Of a stretch of 64,000 bases of DNA, positions 17,442 through 25,608 are shown piece by piece. A program made the translations under genes and the position numbers. Source of the stretch: Alloacidobacterium sp035547425 (GTDB lineage Bacteria > Acidobacteriota > Terriglobia > Terriglobales > Acidobacteriaceae); the NCBI GenBank assembly GCA_035547425.1, contig DASZUU010000014.1, forward strand, positions 43,640-107,639. Direction: 5' to 3'. The notes under the pieces are model-generated. The model had not been told where the DNA came from. It saw only the letters and a program-made list of their open reading frames with translations, and searched no databases. The stretch's first letter is position 1, and every line of letters starts with the position of its first letter.

Positions 17442-17861
17442 TTATGCGCTGGCCTGGGTTGCTTCCGCAGGCGCTTCGGCTTCTTCCGCCGCCGGAGCAG
17501 CAGCGGCAGGCTGTGCGCTGACCTTCTTGCGAGTGGCGCGGATGGCCTTGATCTTGTCGATGCGCTTTTGCTCTTCATCCATGCGCACGGTGATGAACTT
17601 GATCACAGGCTCGGAGACGCGCAGGCGACGCTCGAGCTCGGCGATCAGCTTGCCGTCGGCATCGATAGTGAGCAGGACGTAGTTGCCTTCGCTGAACTTG
17701 CGGACAAGGTAGGCGAGCTTGCGGCGACCCAGCTTTTCGGTCGAACGGACGGTGCCTCCACCGTTGGTGACGGTGGCTTCAAAGCCGGCGATCAGCTTGT
17801 CCACTTCTTCGTCCGGAGTATCCGGGCGAACGATAAACATGACTTCGTAAAAACGTTCCAT
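17442..17861 (-). CDS. rpsF: 30S ribosomal protein S6
   Basis: 139 residues. MERFYEVMFIVRPDTPDEEVDKLIAGFEATV is the standard beginning, followed by GRRKLAYLVRKFSEGNYVLL and LRVSEPVIKFITVRMDEE. S6 pairs with S18 on the 30S platform, which fits the adjacent rpsR gene 61 bases downstream. The last 35 residues form an Ala/Glu-rich tail (PAAAAPAAEEAEAPAEATQ), longer than in E. coli-type proteins before modification. A family A repeat lies upstream, in the spacer to pth. Confidence 0.98.
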   Translation of the reverse strand: MERFYEVMFIVRPDTPDEEVDKLIAGFEATVTNGGGTVRSTEKLGRRKLAYLVRKFSEGNYVLLTIDADGKLIAELERRLRVSEPVIKFITVRMDEEQKRIDKIKAIRATRKKVSAQPAAAAPAAEEAEAPAEATQASA

Positions 17862-17914
17862 TCGTTTCTCTCTTCTCGTCGCGGCTGCCGTTTTGCTGCC
17901 GTGACAGTGAAAAA

Positions 17915-17978
17915 TCCCGAGGCGAAAGCCTCTTCGATTCCTGCCTGGTTCACCGGACTAAAGCCCGGCGCTTCTACC
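17915..17978 (-). repeat. Family A two-hairpin repeat (copy 3), between pth and rpsF
   Basis: On the minus strand it reads GGTAGAAGC, then a hairpin GCCGGGCTTTAGTCCGG, then TGAACCAGG, a short linker, and a second hairpin GAGGCTTTCGCCTC. The same layout occurs at 18607-18674, 42480-42547 and 43889-43955. Together with copy 4, in the same orientation, it brackets pth. Confidence 0.75.
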
Positions 17979-17979
17979 G

Positions 17980-18600
17980 TTACTCCGCCGGGCCGTTTTG
18001 CTCGCGGCGGTTAAACTCGTTCATCGCAGCCTTCATACCCTGCGACACAATCATCTCGACTGCCCTGGCAGCTTTATCGAGCACCGGATCCAGCTCTGCC
18101 AGGTCTGCCTTGCGCATGGGCGCCAGCAGATAATCTTTTCCGCGCCTGTGGTTCATCTCGCCGGGCTGCGGTCCCACGCCGATCCGGATACGCGCCCAAT
18201 CTTCTGTCCGCAGCGCTCCGTTGATCGACTTTGCCCCATTGTGTCCAGCGGGGCTGCCGCCTGTCCTTACCCGAAGCGTGCCCAGCGGCAGGGCCAGCTC
18301 GTCGTACAAAACCACCAGGTCGTTTACCGGGTCGGCGTCAAACTCGTTGACCAGAGCCTCGACGGAGATGCCGCTGAGATTCATGTAGGTCTCCGGCTTG
18401 GCCAGAACCACTTCGCGTCCTGCCATGCGGACCGTCGCTGTCACTGCTCTGCAGCGGCGATTCACAACTTGCACACCGTAATCGTCGGCGATGCGGTCAA
18501 TGGCAAGAAAACCCGCATTATGCGGCGTGAACTGATATTCGATACCCGGATTTCCGAGGCCGACAACCAGAAACACGCCGCGATTTCTTTCTTCACTCAA
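17980..18600 (-). CDS. pth: Peptidyl-tRNA hydrolase
   Basis: 206 residues. It releases peptides from prematurely dropped peptidyl-tRNA in the cytoplasm. Conserved blocks are VVGLGNPGIEY, TPHNAGFLAID (catalytic His), LAKPETYMNLSG, VVLYDELALPLGTLRVR (catalytic Asp) and GGSPAGHNGAKSI. The neighbours prs, rplY and rpsF are the classic context. The start is a TTG at 18600 with a weak ribosome site; a GTG at 18576 is an alternative that would still keep the first conserved block. The upstream end of the gene abuts a family A repeat, so translation signals may lie partly inside the repeat. Confidence 0.96.
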   Translation of the reverse strand: MSEERNRGVFLVVGLGNPGIEYQFTPHNAGFLAIDRIADDYGVQVVNRRCRAVTATVRMAGREVVLAKPETYMNLSGISVEALVNEFDADPVNDLVVLYDELALPLGTLRVRTGGSPAGHNGAKSINGALRTEDWARIRIGVGPQPGEMNHRRGKDYLLAPMRKADLAELDPVLDKAARAVEMIVSQGMKAAMNEFNRREQNGPAE

Positions 18601-18606
18601 ATCTTT

Positions 18607-18674
18607 GTGAACCAGGGCTGAAGCCCTTCGTATCCCTGCCCTGATTCACCGGGCTAAAGCCCGGTGCTTCTACC
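18607..18674 (-). repeat. Family A two-hairpin repeat (copy 4), upstream of pth
   Basis: Minus-strand order is GGTAGAAGC, hairpin ACCGGGCTTTAGCCCGGT, GAATCAGGGCAGGG linker, hairpin AGGGCTTCAGCCCT, then GGTTCAC. The first stem is perfect. The copy sits seven bases from the TTG start of pth. Confidence 0.75.
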
Positions 18675-18722
18675 CTAGTTGCATGGCAAAGAACGGCTTG
18701 ACGCCCTTCCTTGCCGGTATCG

Positions 18723-19400
18723 TTACTTCTTCGCCGGAGCGGCCTCGGCGTCCTGCTTGCCCTTCTTGACCACCTCAGGCTCAGCCGGACCACCCGCCGC
18801 AGCGGCTGCAGCAGCATCAGCCGTCGGAGCAGCTTCTTCCTTGATCGAGATGACGTGAGCCACGGTGTTGTTCTCGTCGGTCAGGAACTTGAGCTTGCCC
18901 GCATGCGGCAGGTCGGAGACGCGCAATACATCGCCGAAAGCAAGATTGGTGACGTCCACATCGATGTGGCTGGGGATATCGCCCGGCAGGCACTCGATTT
19001 CCACTTCACGCAGAACCTGATCGAGAATGCCGCCCTGGGTCTTGACGCCAACCGGAACGCCGACAAGCTGGATCGGCACTTCGACGCGAATCGGCTTATC
19101 GAGAGCGATGCGCTTGAGGTCGATGTGCAGCAGCGAGCCCTTGATCGGCTCATACTGCCAGTCGACGATCATGGCCTTTGCCTTGGCAGAGCCGATTTCG
19201 AGATCGAAGATGGAGTTGTGGCCGGCATCGGAATGCAGGATGCGGAGAATCTGCTTCGGGTCGACTTCGACGGCGACGGAAGGCTCATTGGCGCCGTAAA
19301 CAACGGCGGGAATCCTGCCCTTGACGCGCACGCGGCGAGCCGCATTCTTGTTGAACTTGCCCTCGCGGAGTGTTGCTGCAACTACTTCCTGAGTAATCAT
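18723..19400 (-). CDS. rplY: 50S ribosomal protein L25 / general stress protein Ctc
   Basis: 225 residues of the long (TL5/Ctc) form. It binds 5S rRNA through its N-terminal domain: ATLREGKFNKNAARRVRVKGRIPAVVYGANEPSVAVEVDPKQILRIL. A C-terminal beta domain follows, with VPIQLVGVPVGVKTQGGILDQVLREVEIECLPGDIPSHIDVDVT. The tail is rich in Ala, Pro and Lys. Its position between prs and pth is conserved in many bacteria. The spacer upstream to prs is about 90 bases and shows nothing notable. Confidence 0.97.
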   Translation of the reverse strand: MITQEVVAATLREGKFNKNAARRVRVKGRIPAVVYGANEPSVAVEVDPKQILRILHSDAGHNSIFDLEIGSAKAKAMIVDWQYEPIKGSLLHIDLKRIALDKPIRVEVPIQLVGVPVGVKTQGGILDQVLREVEIECLPGDIPSHIDVDVTNLAFGDVLRVSDLPHAGKLKFLTDENNTVAHVISIKEEAAPTADAAAAAAAGGPAEPEVVKKGKQDAEAAPAKK

Positions 19401-19490
19401 TCTGTCCTTTTCCTTCGGGCACGGATCGGTTCCGCTCCCTTTGCCTGGCGACCAAGCTGGCTTAATCGCGAACTAATCAAACAGACTCGC

Positions 19491-20528
19491 TCAGCTGAAC
19501 AGCGTGCTGACGCTCGTCTCCATATGGATGCTTTCAATGGCCGCGCCTAACAAACCGGCTATCGAACGCACCTTAATCTTGTGCAGCTTCTGCGCTTCTT
19601 CGCTGAGCGGAATGGAGTCGGTCACGATCAACTCTTCCAGCCGCGAATTGCGAATGCGCTCGACTGCGGGCCCCGAAAGCACCGCATGCGATGCTCCCGC
19701 GTAAACTTTGCTCGCGCCCTTTTCAAGCAGCGCGTCGACTGTCTTGACCAGCGTGCCGGCGGTGTCGATGATGTCGTCGATGATGAGGCATGTTCTGCCC
19801 TGCACATCGCCGATCACGTGCATCACTTCGGTCACGTTGATGTCCGTCCGGCGCTTGTCGACAATCGCCAGCGGCGCTCCCATCCTGGTTGCAAAGAAGC
19901 GCGCGCGTTCCACGCCTCCCGCATCCGGTGAAACCACGGTCAGATTCGGAAGGTTCAGCTCCTTGAAGTAGCTCACCATCACCGGGCTTGCGAACAAGTG
20001 GTCTACCGGGATGTTGAAGAACCCCTGAATCTGCGCCGCGTGCAAATCCATAAACAGCGCGCGATTCGCGCCGGCCGTCGTCAGCAGGTCAGCGACCAGC
20101 TTGGACGAAATGGCTACGCGGGGACGATCTTTCCGATCCTGCCGCGCATAGCCGTAATACGGTACTACGACGGTGATTCTGCCCGCCGATGCGCGCTTCA
20201 GCGCGTCGATCATGATGAGCAGCTCCACCAGGTGCTGGTCGACCGGGTTGCAGGTCGGCTGCACAATAAAAACATCTACGCCGCGAACATTTTCGAGAAG
20301 CTGGAAGTAAATCTCGCCGTCGGCGAAGCGCTGCGTCTTGGTTTCTCCGAGCGGCACGCCGATGTGCCTGCAAATCTCCTGCGCCAAAGCGCGATTTGCT
20401 GTTCCGGAGAAAATCTTGAAGCGGCGGTCTTCGCTTAACCGCTGCTGCCGTTTGCGCTCAGGCTTTGGCTTGCCGTCGTGCGATGCCGTTTCCGGCTCCA
20501 ATACTTCCGTCGTTGTCTCTGTCTTCAC
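19491..20528 (-). CDS. prs: Ribose-phosphate pyrophosphokinase (PRPP synthetase)
   Basis: 345 residues. It makes PRPP from ribose 5-phosphate and ATP for nucleotide, His and Trp synthesis. Conserved blocks: FSGTANRALAQEIC, FADGEIYFQLLENVRGVDVFIVQPTCNPV, VPYYGYARQDRKDRPR (ATP binding), DLHAAQIQGFFNIPVDHLFA and CLIIDDIIDTAGTLVKT (PRPP loop). Residues 1-35 are a charged extension (TETTTEVLEPETASHDGKPK) before the usual beginning. The start is a GTG at 20528 preceded by GGGGG; I see no better internal start, so the extension is probably real. It is followed by rplY and preceded by tRNA-Gln on the same strand. Confidence 0.97.
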   Translation of the reverse strand: MKTETTTEVLEPETASHDGKPKPERKRQQRLSEDRRFKIFSGTANRALAQEICRHIGVPLGETKTQRFADGEIYFQLLENVRGVDVFIVQPTCNPVDQHLVELLIMIDALKRASAGRITVVVPYYGYARQDRKDRPRVAISSKLVADLLTTAGANRALFMDLHAAQIQGFFNIPVDHLFASPVMVSYFKELNLPNLTVVSPDAGGVERARFFATRMGAPLAIVDKRRTDINVTEVMHVIGDVQGRTCLIIDDIIDTAGTLVKTVDALLEKGASKVYAGASHAVLSGPAVERIRNSRLEELIVTDSIPLSEEAQKLHKIKVRSIAGLLGAAIESIHMETSVSTLFS

Positions 20529-20652
20529 AAGAAACCCCCAAGCTGGTTTGCGTTGGTTGTCACTTATGCTGGCCGGACTGCATGGCCAGCGGCTTCCGTT
20601 GTCATCGCCTGCCGCTGCAAGAGGTTACCCATAGGCGGCAAGGCTGAAAATC

Positions 20653-20726
20653 TGGCTGGGCGACTAGGATTCGAACCTAGACAAAGTGCTCCAAAGGCAC
20701 TTGACCTACCATTAGTCGATCGCCCA
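20653..20726 (-). tRNA. tRNA-Gln (anticodon UUG), CCA encoded
   Basis: The minus strand folds as a full cloverleaf. The acceptor is TGGGCGA/TCGCCCA, the D arm GAC...GTC, and the anticodon stem AGTGC/GCACT with loop CTTTGGA (anticodon TTG). The T arm is CTAGG-TTCGAAT-CCTAG, with discriminator G and an encoded CCA. It lies between ispE and prs, which places it inside the minus-strand housekeeping cluster. Confidence 0.97.
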
Positions 20727-20740
20727 GTAACTGCATAAAA

Positions 20741-20836
20741 CCGCTAAGAAGCGGATGGCTAAAAAACCGGCTTGCTAGTGGCCTTACCTTGCGGGGCTAA
20801 CCGCTTCTTAGCTGCCCGCCTTCTAGCCATCCGCTT
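20741..20836. repeat. Family F palindromic element upstream of tRNA-Gln
   Basis: The left arm, CCGCTAAGAAGCGGATGGCT, and the right arm, read in reverse complement as GCGGATGGCTAGAAGGCG then GCTAAGAAGCGGTTAG, carry the same two words (CTAAGAAGCGG and GCGGATGGCT). They give a nested foldback of about 95 bases between ispE and tRNA-Gln. Confidence 0.55.
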
Positions 20837-20841
20837 TTCCG

Positions 20842-21834
20842 CTATCGTTCTATCATCGTCCGCCAGTATGCTTCGCGAGGCAAGGTTTTTGTCCTCAAGA
20901 AGGCGATACTTTTAGCCGATAAGCGCTCTTCCGCTGCTTTGGCTGCTTCCTCGGTCTGAAACAAGCCGAATACGGCTGATCCAGAACCGGAGAGCGCAGC
21001 ATACAATGCCGACTGCTCCGGATGCTCAGAACACACTAAAAGACGCTTGATATCACCGAGGGAGGGATGTTGGCGAAAGACGACTTCTTCAAAATCGTTT
21101 TCAATCCCGGTTCGGACAAGCGCGAGAAGTGGATTCTCGGGCCGGCCTTCTCCTGAAGAGAAGACACCGGAGGAGTGCGGCTCGCAAAGACACGCAGAGA
21201 GAGCTCGACTCAACTTTTCAAGTCTATCGAAGTGTGGGGCCTGGGTCAATCTTTCTGCGTAAAGAGCATCCCAATCGCGGAAAGCCTGCGGCGTAGAGAC
21301 GCCTACACTGGGCAGAGCGACGACGCAGTGCGTTTCCGGCAGATCGGGCATGGGAAAGACCTGCTCGCCGCGCCCAAGTCCGAGGACAGCGCCTCCGATG
21401 AGAAAAAGCGGCACATCGGAACCGACTTCGGCGGCGATTTTCAGGGTGTCGGCGACTGCAAGCTGTTCTCCCAGTTGATGTTCCAGTCCAATAAGCGCAG
21501 CGGCGGCATTGGCCGATCCCGCGCCCATGCCGCCCTGCACCGGCAGGCGCTTTTCAATGTGGACACTGACCGCGAGGGGCTTTTTGTATAGAGACAGGGC
21601 GCGTTCCAGCATCTTCCAGACGGTGTTGCGGCTGTCGGTGGGAACACGGTTGTCATTCGATGTGAGCCTGATACTGCTCGGGCCGCTGGACAGACGGCGC
21701 GCTTCGACGGTCACAAGATCGTGAGCTGCGAGCGTCTGGTAGAGCGTGGTCAGGCCGTGAAATCCATCGGGGCGCGCGGGCCCGATGGCCAGGCCGAGAT
21801 TGATCTTCGAAAACGAACGGATTCGCGTAGGCAT
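20842..21834 (-). CDS. ispE: 4-diphosphocytidyl-2-C-methyl-D-erythritol kinase
   Basis: 330 residues of the GHMP kinase family, phosphorylating CDP-methylerythritol in the non-mevalonate isoprenoid pathway. The N-terminal block is SFSKINLGLAIGPARPDGFHGLTTLYQTL, the GHMP ATP loop VQGGMGAGSANAAAALIGL and the C-terminal block LYAALSGSGSAVFGLF. EVGSDVPLFLIGGAVLGLGRGE is the usual third motif. It is slightly longer than the common 280-310 residues because of an insertion around residues 215-240 (CLCEPHSSGVFSSGEGRPEN). The cluster ispE-tRNA-prs-rplY-pth is conserved in many phyla. No clear ribosome site precedes the ATG. Confidence 0.96.
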   Translation of the reverse strand: MPTRIRSFSKINLGLAIGPARPDGFHGLTTLYQTLAAHDLVTVEARRLSSGPSSIRLTSNDNRVPTDSRNTVWKMLERALSLYKKPLAVSVHIEKRLPVQGGMGAGSANAAAALIGLEHQLGEQLAVADTLKIAAEVGSDVPLFLIGGAVLGLGRGEQVFPMPDLPETHCVVALPSVGVSTPQAFRDWDALYAERLTQAPHFDRLEKLSRALSACLCEPHSSGVFSSGEGRPENPLLALVRTGIENDFEEVVFRQHPSLGDIKRLLVCSEHPEQSALYAALSGSGSAVFGLFQTEEAAKAAEERLSAKSIAFLRTKTLPREAYWRTMIER

Positions 21835-21894
21835 GCAGATATGGATTGTAGCGTTTTAAGAGAAAAAGACCGATATTGGCGATAAACTGGATAC

Positions 21895-22041
21895 ATGGAA
21901 CCAGAGCGCATCAACTGGATAGCGTTTGCTCGAAAGATGGCTGAAGCGGCGCGCGCCAAAGTTGCAGAAAACCGGAAGCAACTGGAACGCATCCGGCATC
22001 AAGAAGCCAAATTTGTACTTGCCTCTTCCAAATCCCATTGA
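21895..22041 (+). CDS. Putative antitoxin-like 48-residue protein upstream of zeta-type toxin
   Basis: A small frame not obvious from length alone. It begins MEPERINWIAFARKMAEAAR, is mostly helix-forming (Ala, Glu, Lys, Arg, Gln) and ends in SSKSH. Its stop TGA at 22039-22041 overlaps the TTG start of the kinase gene by four bases, the coupling seen in toxin-antitoxin operons. The size, charge pattern and position directly upstream of a zeta-like kinase suggest it is a partner or antitoxin. There is no sequence family I recognise, and it could also be a leader peptide controlling the downstream gene. Confidence 0.55.
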   Translation: MEPERINWIAFARKMAEAARAKVAENRKQLERIRHQEAKFVLASSKSH

Positions 22042-22622
22042 GCGCGCCTGTATTCATCGTCATTGCAGGTGCTAACGGAGCGGGGAAAAGCACCCTGACG
22101 CACAGCCCATTTCCAATCTTCTCTCAATTTCCTATTCTCGATCCCGATGCGATTGCGAACAAGATTCGTTTCTCCAATGAACAAGCATCAGCCCTTCTTG
22201 CCGGACGCGAGGTACTGCAAAAGATTGAGTTTTACCTGGAAGGAAAACAAAGCTTCGCAGTGGAAACAACCCTTTCAGGAAAGAATTACCTGCGAATCAT
22301 GGCGGATGCACGGCAGCGAGGATTTCGCATCGATCTGATTTACATTGGGACCCGGAATGTTGAGATCAATTTGGCACGAATTGCCGACCGCGTTCAAAGT
22401 GGTGGCCATAATGTGCCGGAGCCTGATGTGCGACGTCGTTATGGACGCAGCTTTCAACACCTGCCAAAGGCATGCGAACTGGCGGATGTTGTGATCCTTT
22501 TCGACAACTCCGATGATGAGGGCTACCAACTTATCGGTGCTGGAGACAAACTCGGTTTTCAATGGATGGAACCTCTGCCGAAATGGGCGGTTGCTTTGAA
22601 AGCATTTTGGCGCATAAGTTAG
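22038..22622 (+). CDS. Zeta-toxin-family P-loop kinase
   Basis: 194 residues. Walker A is GANGAGKST (Lys17), followed by PILDPDAIANKIRF, an SFAVETTLSGKNYL motif and ARIADRVQSGGHNVPEPDVRRRYGRSFQHLP. This arrangement (DPD, ETT, Arg-rich GGH-x-VP segment) fits the zeta-toxin-like kinases. Classical members phosphorylate UDP-N-acetylglucosamine and block wall synthesis. The start is a TTG overlapping the stop of the 48-residue upstream frame. It might instead be a housekeeping small-molecule kinase; toxicity is not shown by sequence. It is isolated between ispE and ggt. Confidence 0.82.
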   Translation: MSAPVFIVIAGANGAGKSTLTHSPFPIFSQFPILDPDAIANKIRFSNEQASALLAGREVLQKIEFYLEGKQSFAVETTLSGKNYLRIMADARQRGFRIDLIYIGTRNVEINLARIADRVQSGGHNVPEPDVRRRYGRSFQHLPKACELADVVILFDNSDDEGYQLIGAGDKLGFQWMEPLPKWAVALKAFWRIS

Positions 22623-22664
22623 CCGCTCGATTTCAATGCTTTCCGGGTTACACTACCGCCAACC

Positions 22665-24413
22665 ATGACTCGAAACGCTCTCTGGTTCTCTGCCGCTCTC
22701 AGTCTTTCTTTTTGCTCCTGTCTTTCTGCGCAGCAGGCTCTGAATCCATCGCTCCCCATACAGAATGAAACCCCTGTACGCACGAAGCATGCGATGGTAG
22801 TCAGCATCCATCACCTGGCTACGGACGCCGGAGTGCAGATCATGAAAGAAGGCGGCAATGCAGTTGACGCAGCCGTGGCGACAGGCTTTGCTCTGGCAGT
22901 AGTGCATCCGGTGGCGGGCAATATTGGCGGCGGCGGATTCATGCTCATCCATCTGCATGGCGGCAAATCCACATTTATCGATTACCGCGAAAGGGCTCCC
23001 CTGGCCGCGACAACCAATATGTATCTCGATGACAAGGGAAATATCATTCCGGATGCGAGCATCGTGGGGTACAAGGCCGTCGGCGTTCCCGGATCGGTGG
23101 CGGGCATGGCCTATGCCGAAAAGAAGTACGGCAAGCTGACGCTGGCGAAGGTGATGGAGCCGGCGATTCGTCTTGCATCCGAGGGCTTTGTGCTGACAAC
23201 AGAAGAGGCAAAGGAGCTGCACGACTCTGATCTGGCGCGGTTTCCGGAATCGAAGCACATCTTTCAGCGCGACGGAAAATACTATCAGCCGGGCGAGATA
23301 TTCAAGCAGCCGGAGCTGGCCGGGACGCTGCGGCGTATCGCTGCAGATCCGGACGATTTTTATCACGGAAAGATTGCCAAACAGCTCGCCGAAGACATGC
23401 AGAAGGGCGGCGGTCTGATCACCGAGAAAGACCTTGCTTCTTACGTGGTGAAAGAGCGCGAGCCGCTGACCGGCACCTACAAGGACTACACCATCATTTC
23501 AGCGCCGCCGCCGTCCTCCGGTGGGGTGGTATTGATCGAAGCGCTGAATATTCTTGAAGGCTACAACCTTGGCCGACTGGGCGATCGCACGCCACCGGAG
23601 ATGCACCTGATTACGGAAGCGTATCGGCGCGCCTACATGGACCGCTCCGATTATCTTGGCGATCCGGATTATGTGAAGATTCCGGTCGATGAGCTCATCG
23701 ACAAGAAATATGCGGCGGCGTGGCGGGCGAGCATTCAAGAAGACCAGGCGACACCTTCGGAAGGCTTAAAGCGTCCGGAGGGATTTCTGCCTCCTCCACC
23801 GACGATGGCCGATGTGCGGCATGAATCGACGCAAACGACACACTACTCCGTGATGGACGCAGACGGCAATGCGGTTGCCGTGACGACGACGCTGAATAAC
23901 GGCTTCGGCTCTGACGTGACGGCGGAAAAGCTGGGCTTCCTGCTCAATGATGAAATGGACGATTTTGCCTCGAAGCAGGGAGTGCCCAATATGTACGGCC
24001 TGATTCAGGGACCCGCCAACTCTATTGCCCCGGGAAAGCGTCCGCTCTCGGCCATGACGCCTACCATTGTGCTCAAGGACGGCAAGGTAGTGATGGTGCT
24101 GGGCTCCCCCGGCGGCGGACGCATTATCACCACGGTGGCAAATATTTTTTTGAGCGCCGCGGATCAGGGCATGAATATTCAGGCAGCGGTGGATGCTCCT
24201 CGCTTTCACCACCAATACCTGCCAGATGTGCTTTATCTGGAGCCCGGATTTCCGGATGCTACAGTGGACGGCCTGAAATCCCTTGGCTACCAGGTGAAGG
24301 TGAGCAAGGGTCATTGGAGCGACGGTGAATGTATCGCCGTCGATCCTCAGACCGGCAGTTTAGAGGGTGGACAGGATCATCGGCATACGTATGGGAAGGC
24401 TGCCGGGTATTAA
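22665..24413 (+). CDS. ggt: Gamma-glutamyltransferase precursor
   Basis: 582 residues with an N-terminal signal sequence ending near LSAQQALN. It cleaves gamma-glutamyl bonds in glutathione and related peptides in the periplasm. The proenzyme self-cleaves before Thr391 in ESTQTTHYSVMDADGNAVAVT, giving a large and a small subunit. Other conserved parts are GGNAVDAAVATGFALAVVHPVAGNIGGGGFMLIHL, IDYRERAPLAAT, NDEMDDFA, KRPLSAMTPTIVLKDG and GSPGGGRIITTVANIF. Length is normal. It begins 43 bases after the toxin-like gene but is probably transcribed separately. Confidence 0.96.
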   Translation: MTRNALWFSAALSLSFCSCLSAQQALNPSLPIQNETPVRTKHAMVVSIHHLATDAGVQIMKEGGNAVDAAVATGFALAVVHPVAGNIGGGGFMLIHLHGGKSTFIDYRERAPLAATTNMYLDDKGNIIPDASIVGYKAVGVPGSVAGMAYAEKKYGKLTLAKVMEPAIRLASEGFVLTTEEAKELHDSDLARFPESKHIFQRDGKYYQPGEIFKQPELAGTLRRIAADPDDFYHGKIAKQLAEDMQKGGGLITEKDLASYVVKEREPLTGTYKDYTIISAPPPSSGGVVLIEALNILEGYNLGRLGDRTPPEMHLITEAYRRAYMDRSDYLGDPDYVKIPVDELIDKKYAAAWRASIQEDQATPSEGLKRPEGFLPPPPTMADVRHESTQTTHYSVMDADGNAVAVTTTLNNGFGSDVTAEKLGFLLNDEMDDFASKQGVPNMYGLIQGPANSIAPGKRPLSAMTPTIVLKDGKVVMVLGSPGGGRIITTVANIFLSAADQGMNIQAAVDAPRFHHQYLPDVLYLEPGFPDATVDGLKSLGYQVKVSKGHWSDGECIAVDPQTGSLEGGQDHRHTYGKAAGY

Positions 24414-24630
24414 TCAGGGAATAAATGCACGACACCCCTATGACATTCACGTAAATCTTCGATCAGAGCTTGGAGCGAAACCACTATCAGGCCGCATTGT
24501 TTCGTTGAGCATTCATCGAAAAGAGGACGATTTATTGGACAAATAATATGATAGCGATGTGGTCTTTAGTGAGAATACTGATAGCTGATGGCCTGGGATG
24601 AGAGAATAAGAGGAAGTACCCAGACCTTCT

Positions 24631-25455
24631 ATGCTTAAAGTCATTTCGACTCATGTCTTCCTGCGCAGCCGTCTGCACCCCGGTCTTCTTGATGTCTTCT
24701 CCAGAGCGGGTGCGCAAGGTGTAGAACTTTTTGCGGCACGCCAGCATTTTGATTACACCAGCCGTCCACATGTCCGTGAACTCGCCGATTGGTTTCGCGA
24801 CAATCCTGTAGAGGCGTTCTCCATGCACGCGCCTATGTTTCCCGATCTGGAGATGGGACGCGGCGGAGCGCCCGCGGTGAATGTCATTCATCCGGAGAAA
24901 TCGCGACGCATCGATGCCATGGATGAGATCAAGCGCGCGCTCGAAGTCGCTGAACAGCTTCCATTCCGCTATCTGATTCTGCACCTCGGTGAACGCGAAG
25001 ATTCCTGGAGCCCACGCTCGCTGGAAAATTCGCTGACGGCGCTGGAGCACCTGCGAGCGTTTGCCAATCCTCTGGGCGTCAAGCTGCTGGTCGAGAATAT
25101 TCAGAACGAAGTGACGCAACCGCAGCATATTCTCGAAATCCTGAATGTGGGCCATTTCAGCGATATCGGCGTATGCTTGGATTCCGGCCATGCGCATCTG
25201 GGCGACGGCACAGCTGCCGTAATGGCAGAGTTGCGCGCGCATATCCGCTCCACGCACTTGCACGACAACAAGGGCGATCGCGATGCGCATCTGTGGCCTG
25301 GGGATGGGACCATTAACTGGGATGAGACGATCAACGAGCTGAAAGCGGCTCCGCAGACGCCTGCCGGAGTGCTGGAGATTCATTATGCTCTGGAAGAAAC
25401 TCCGGAAAGCGTGGTGACGAAGGCGCAGGCGGCGTTTGAGAAATTCGGGCTGTAG
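24631..25455 (+). CDS. Sugar phosphate isomerase/epimerase-like TIM-barrel protein
   Basis: 274 residues of the xylose-isomerase-like (AP_endonuc_2) fold. Features are QGVELFAARQHFDY, SMHAPMFPDLEMG, YLILHLGEREDSW, KLLVENIQNE (metal Glu), DIGVCLDSGHAHLGDG (metal Asp and His), RSTHLHDNKGDRDAHLWPGDGTINW and GVLEIHY (metal Glu). These are the metal ligands of endonuclease IV-like sugar isomerases. The substrate is unknown; such proteins often act on keto-sugars or inositols. It stands alone, with a 217-base upstream spacer containing A/T-rich sequence but no promoter I can call with confidence. Confidence 0.85.
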   Translation: MLKVISTHVFLRSRLHPGLLDVFSRAGAQGVELFAARQHFDYTSRPHVRELADWFRDNPVEAFSMHAPMFPDLEMGRGGAPAVNVIHPEKSRRIDAMDEIKRALEVAEQLPFRYLILHLGEREDSWSPRSLENSLTALEHLRAFANPLGVKLLVENIQNEVTQPQHILEILNVGHFSDIGVCLDSGHAHLGDGTAAVMAELRAHIRSTHLHDNKGDRDAHLWPGDGTINWDETINELKAAPQTPAGVLEIHYALEETPESVVTKAQAAFEKFGL

Positions 25456-25462
25456 AAAATTC

Positions 25463-25566
25463 GGGTGCCCCATTCTGACCCTGAGGAACGAAGGGGAAGG
25501 GTGGGGTTGGATTCCTGATTACAGCTCATCCCACCCTTCGACTTCGTCTCAGAATGGGGCACCCCG
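25463..25566. repeat. Family C long palindromic element
   Basis: The left arm, GGGTGCCCCATTCTGA at 25463 plus GAAGGGTGGG, is matched by a right arm, CCCACCCTTCG plus TCAGAATGGGGCACCC ending at 25566. The foldback is about 104 bases with a 30-base centre. A half copy lies at 17013-17049. The element sits between the isomerase and asnS and could also act as a terminator. Confidence 0.75.
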
Positions 25567-25608
25567 GGCGTTCGAGTACACTGGACAGTTGGCCTGATTG
25601 AGATTTGT

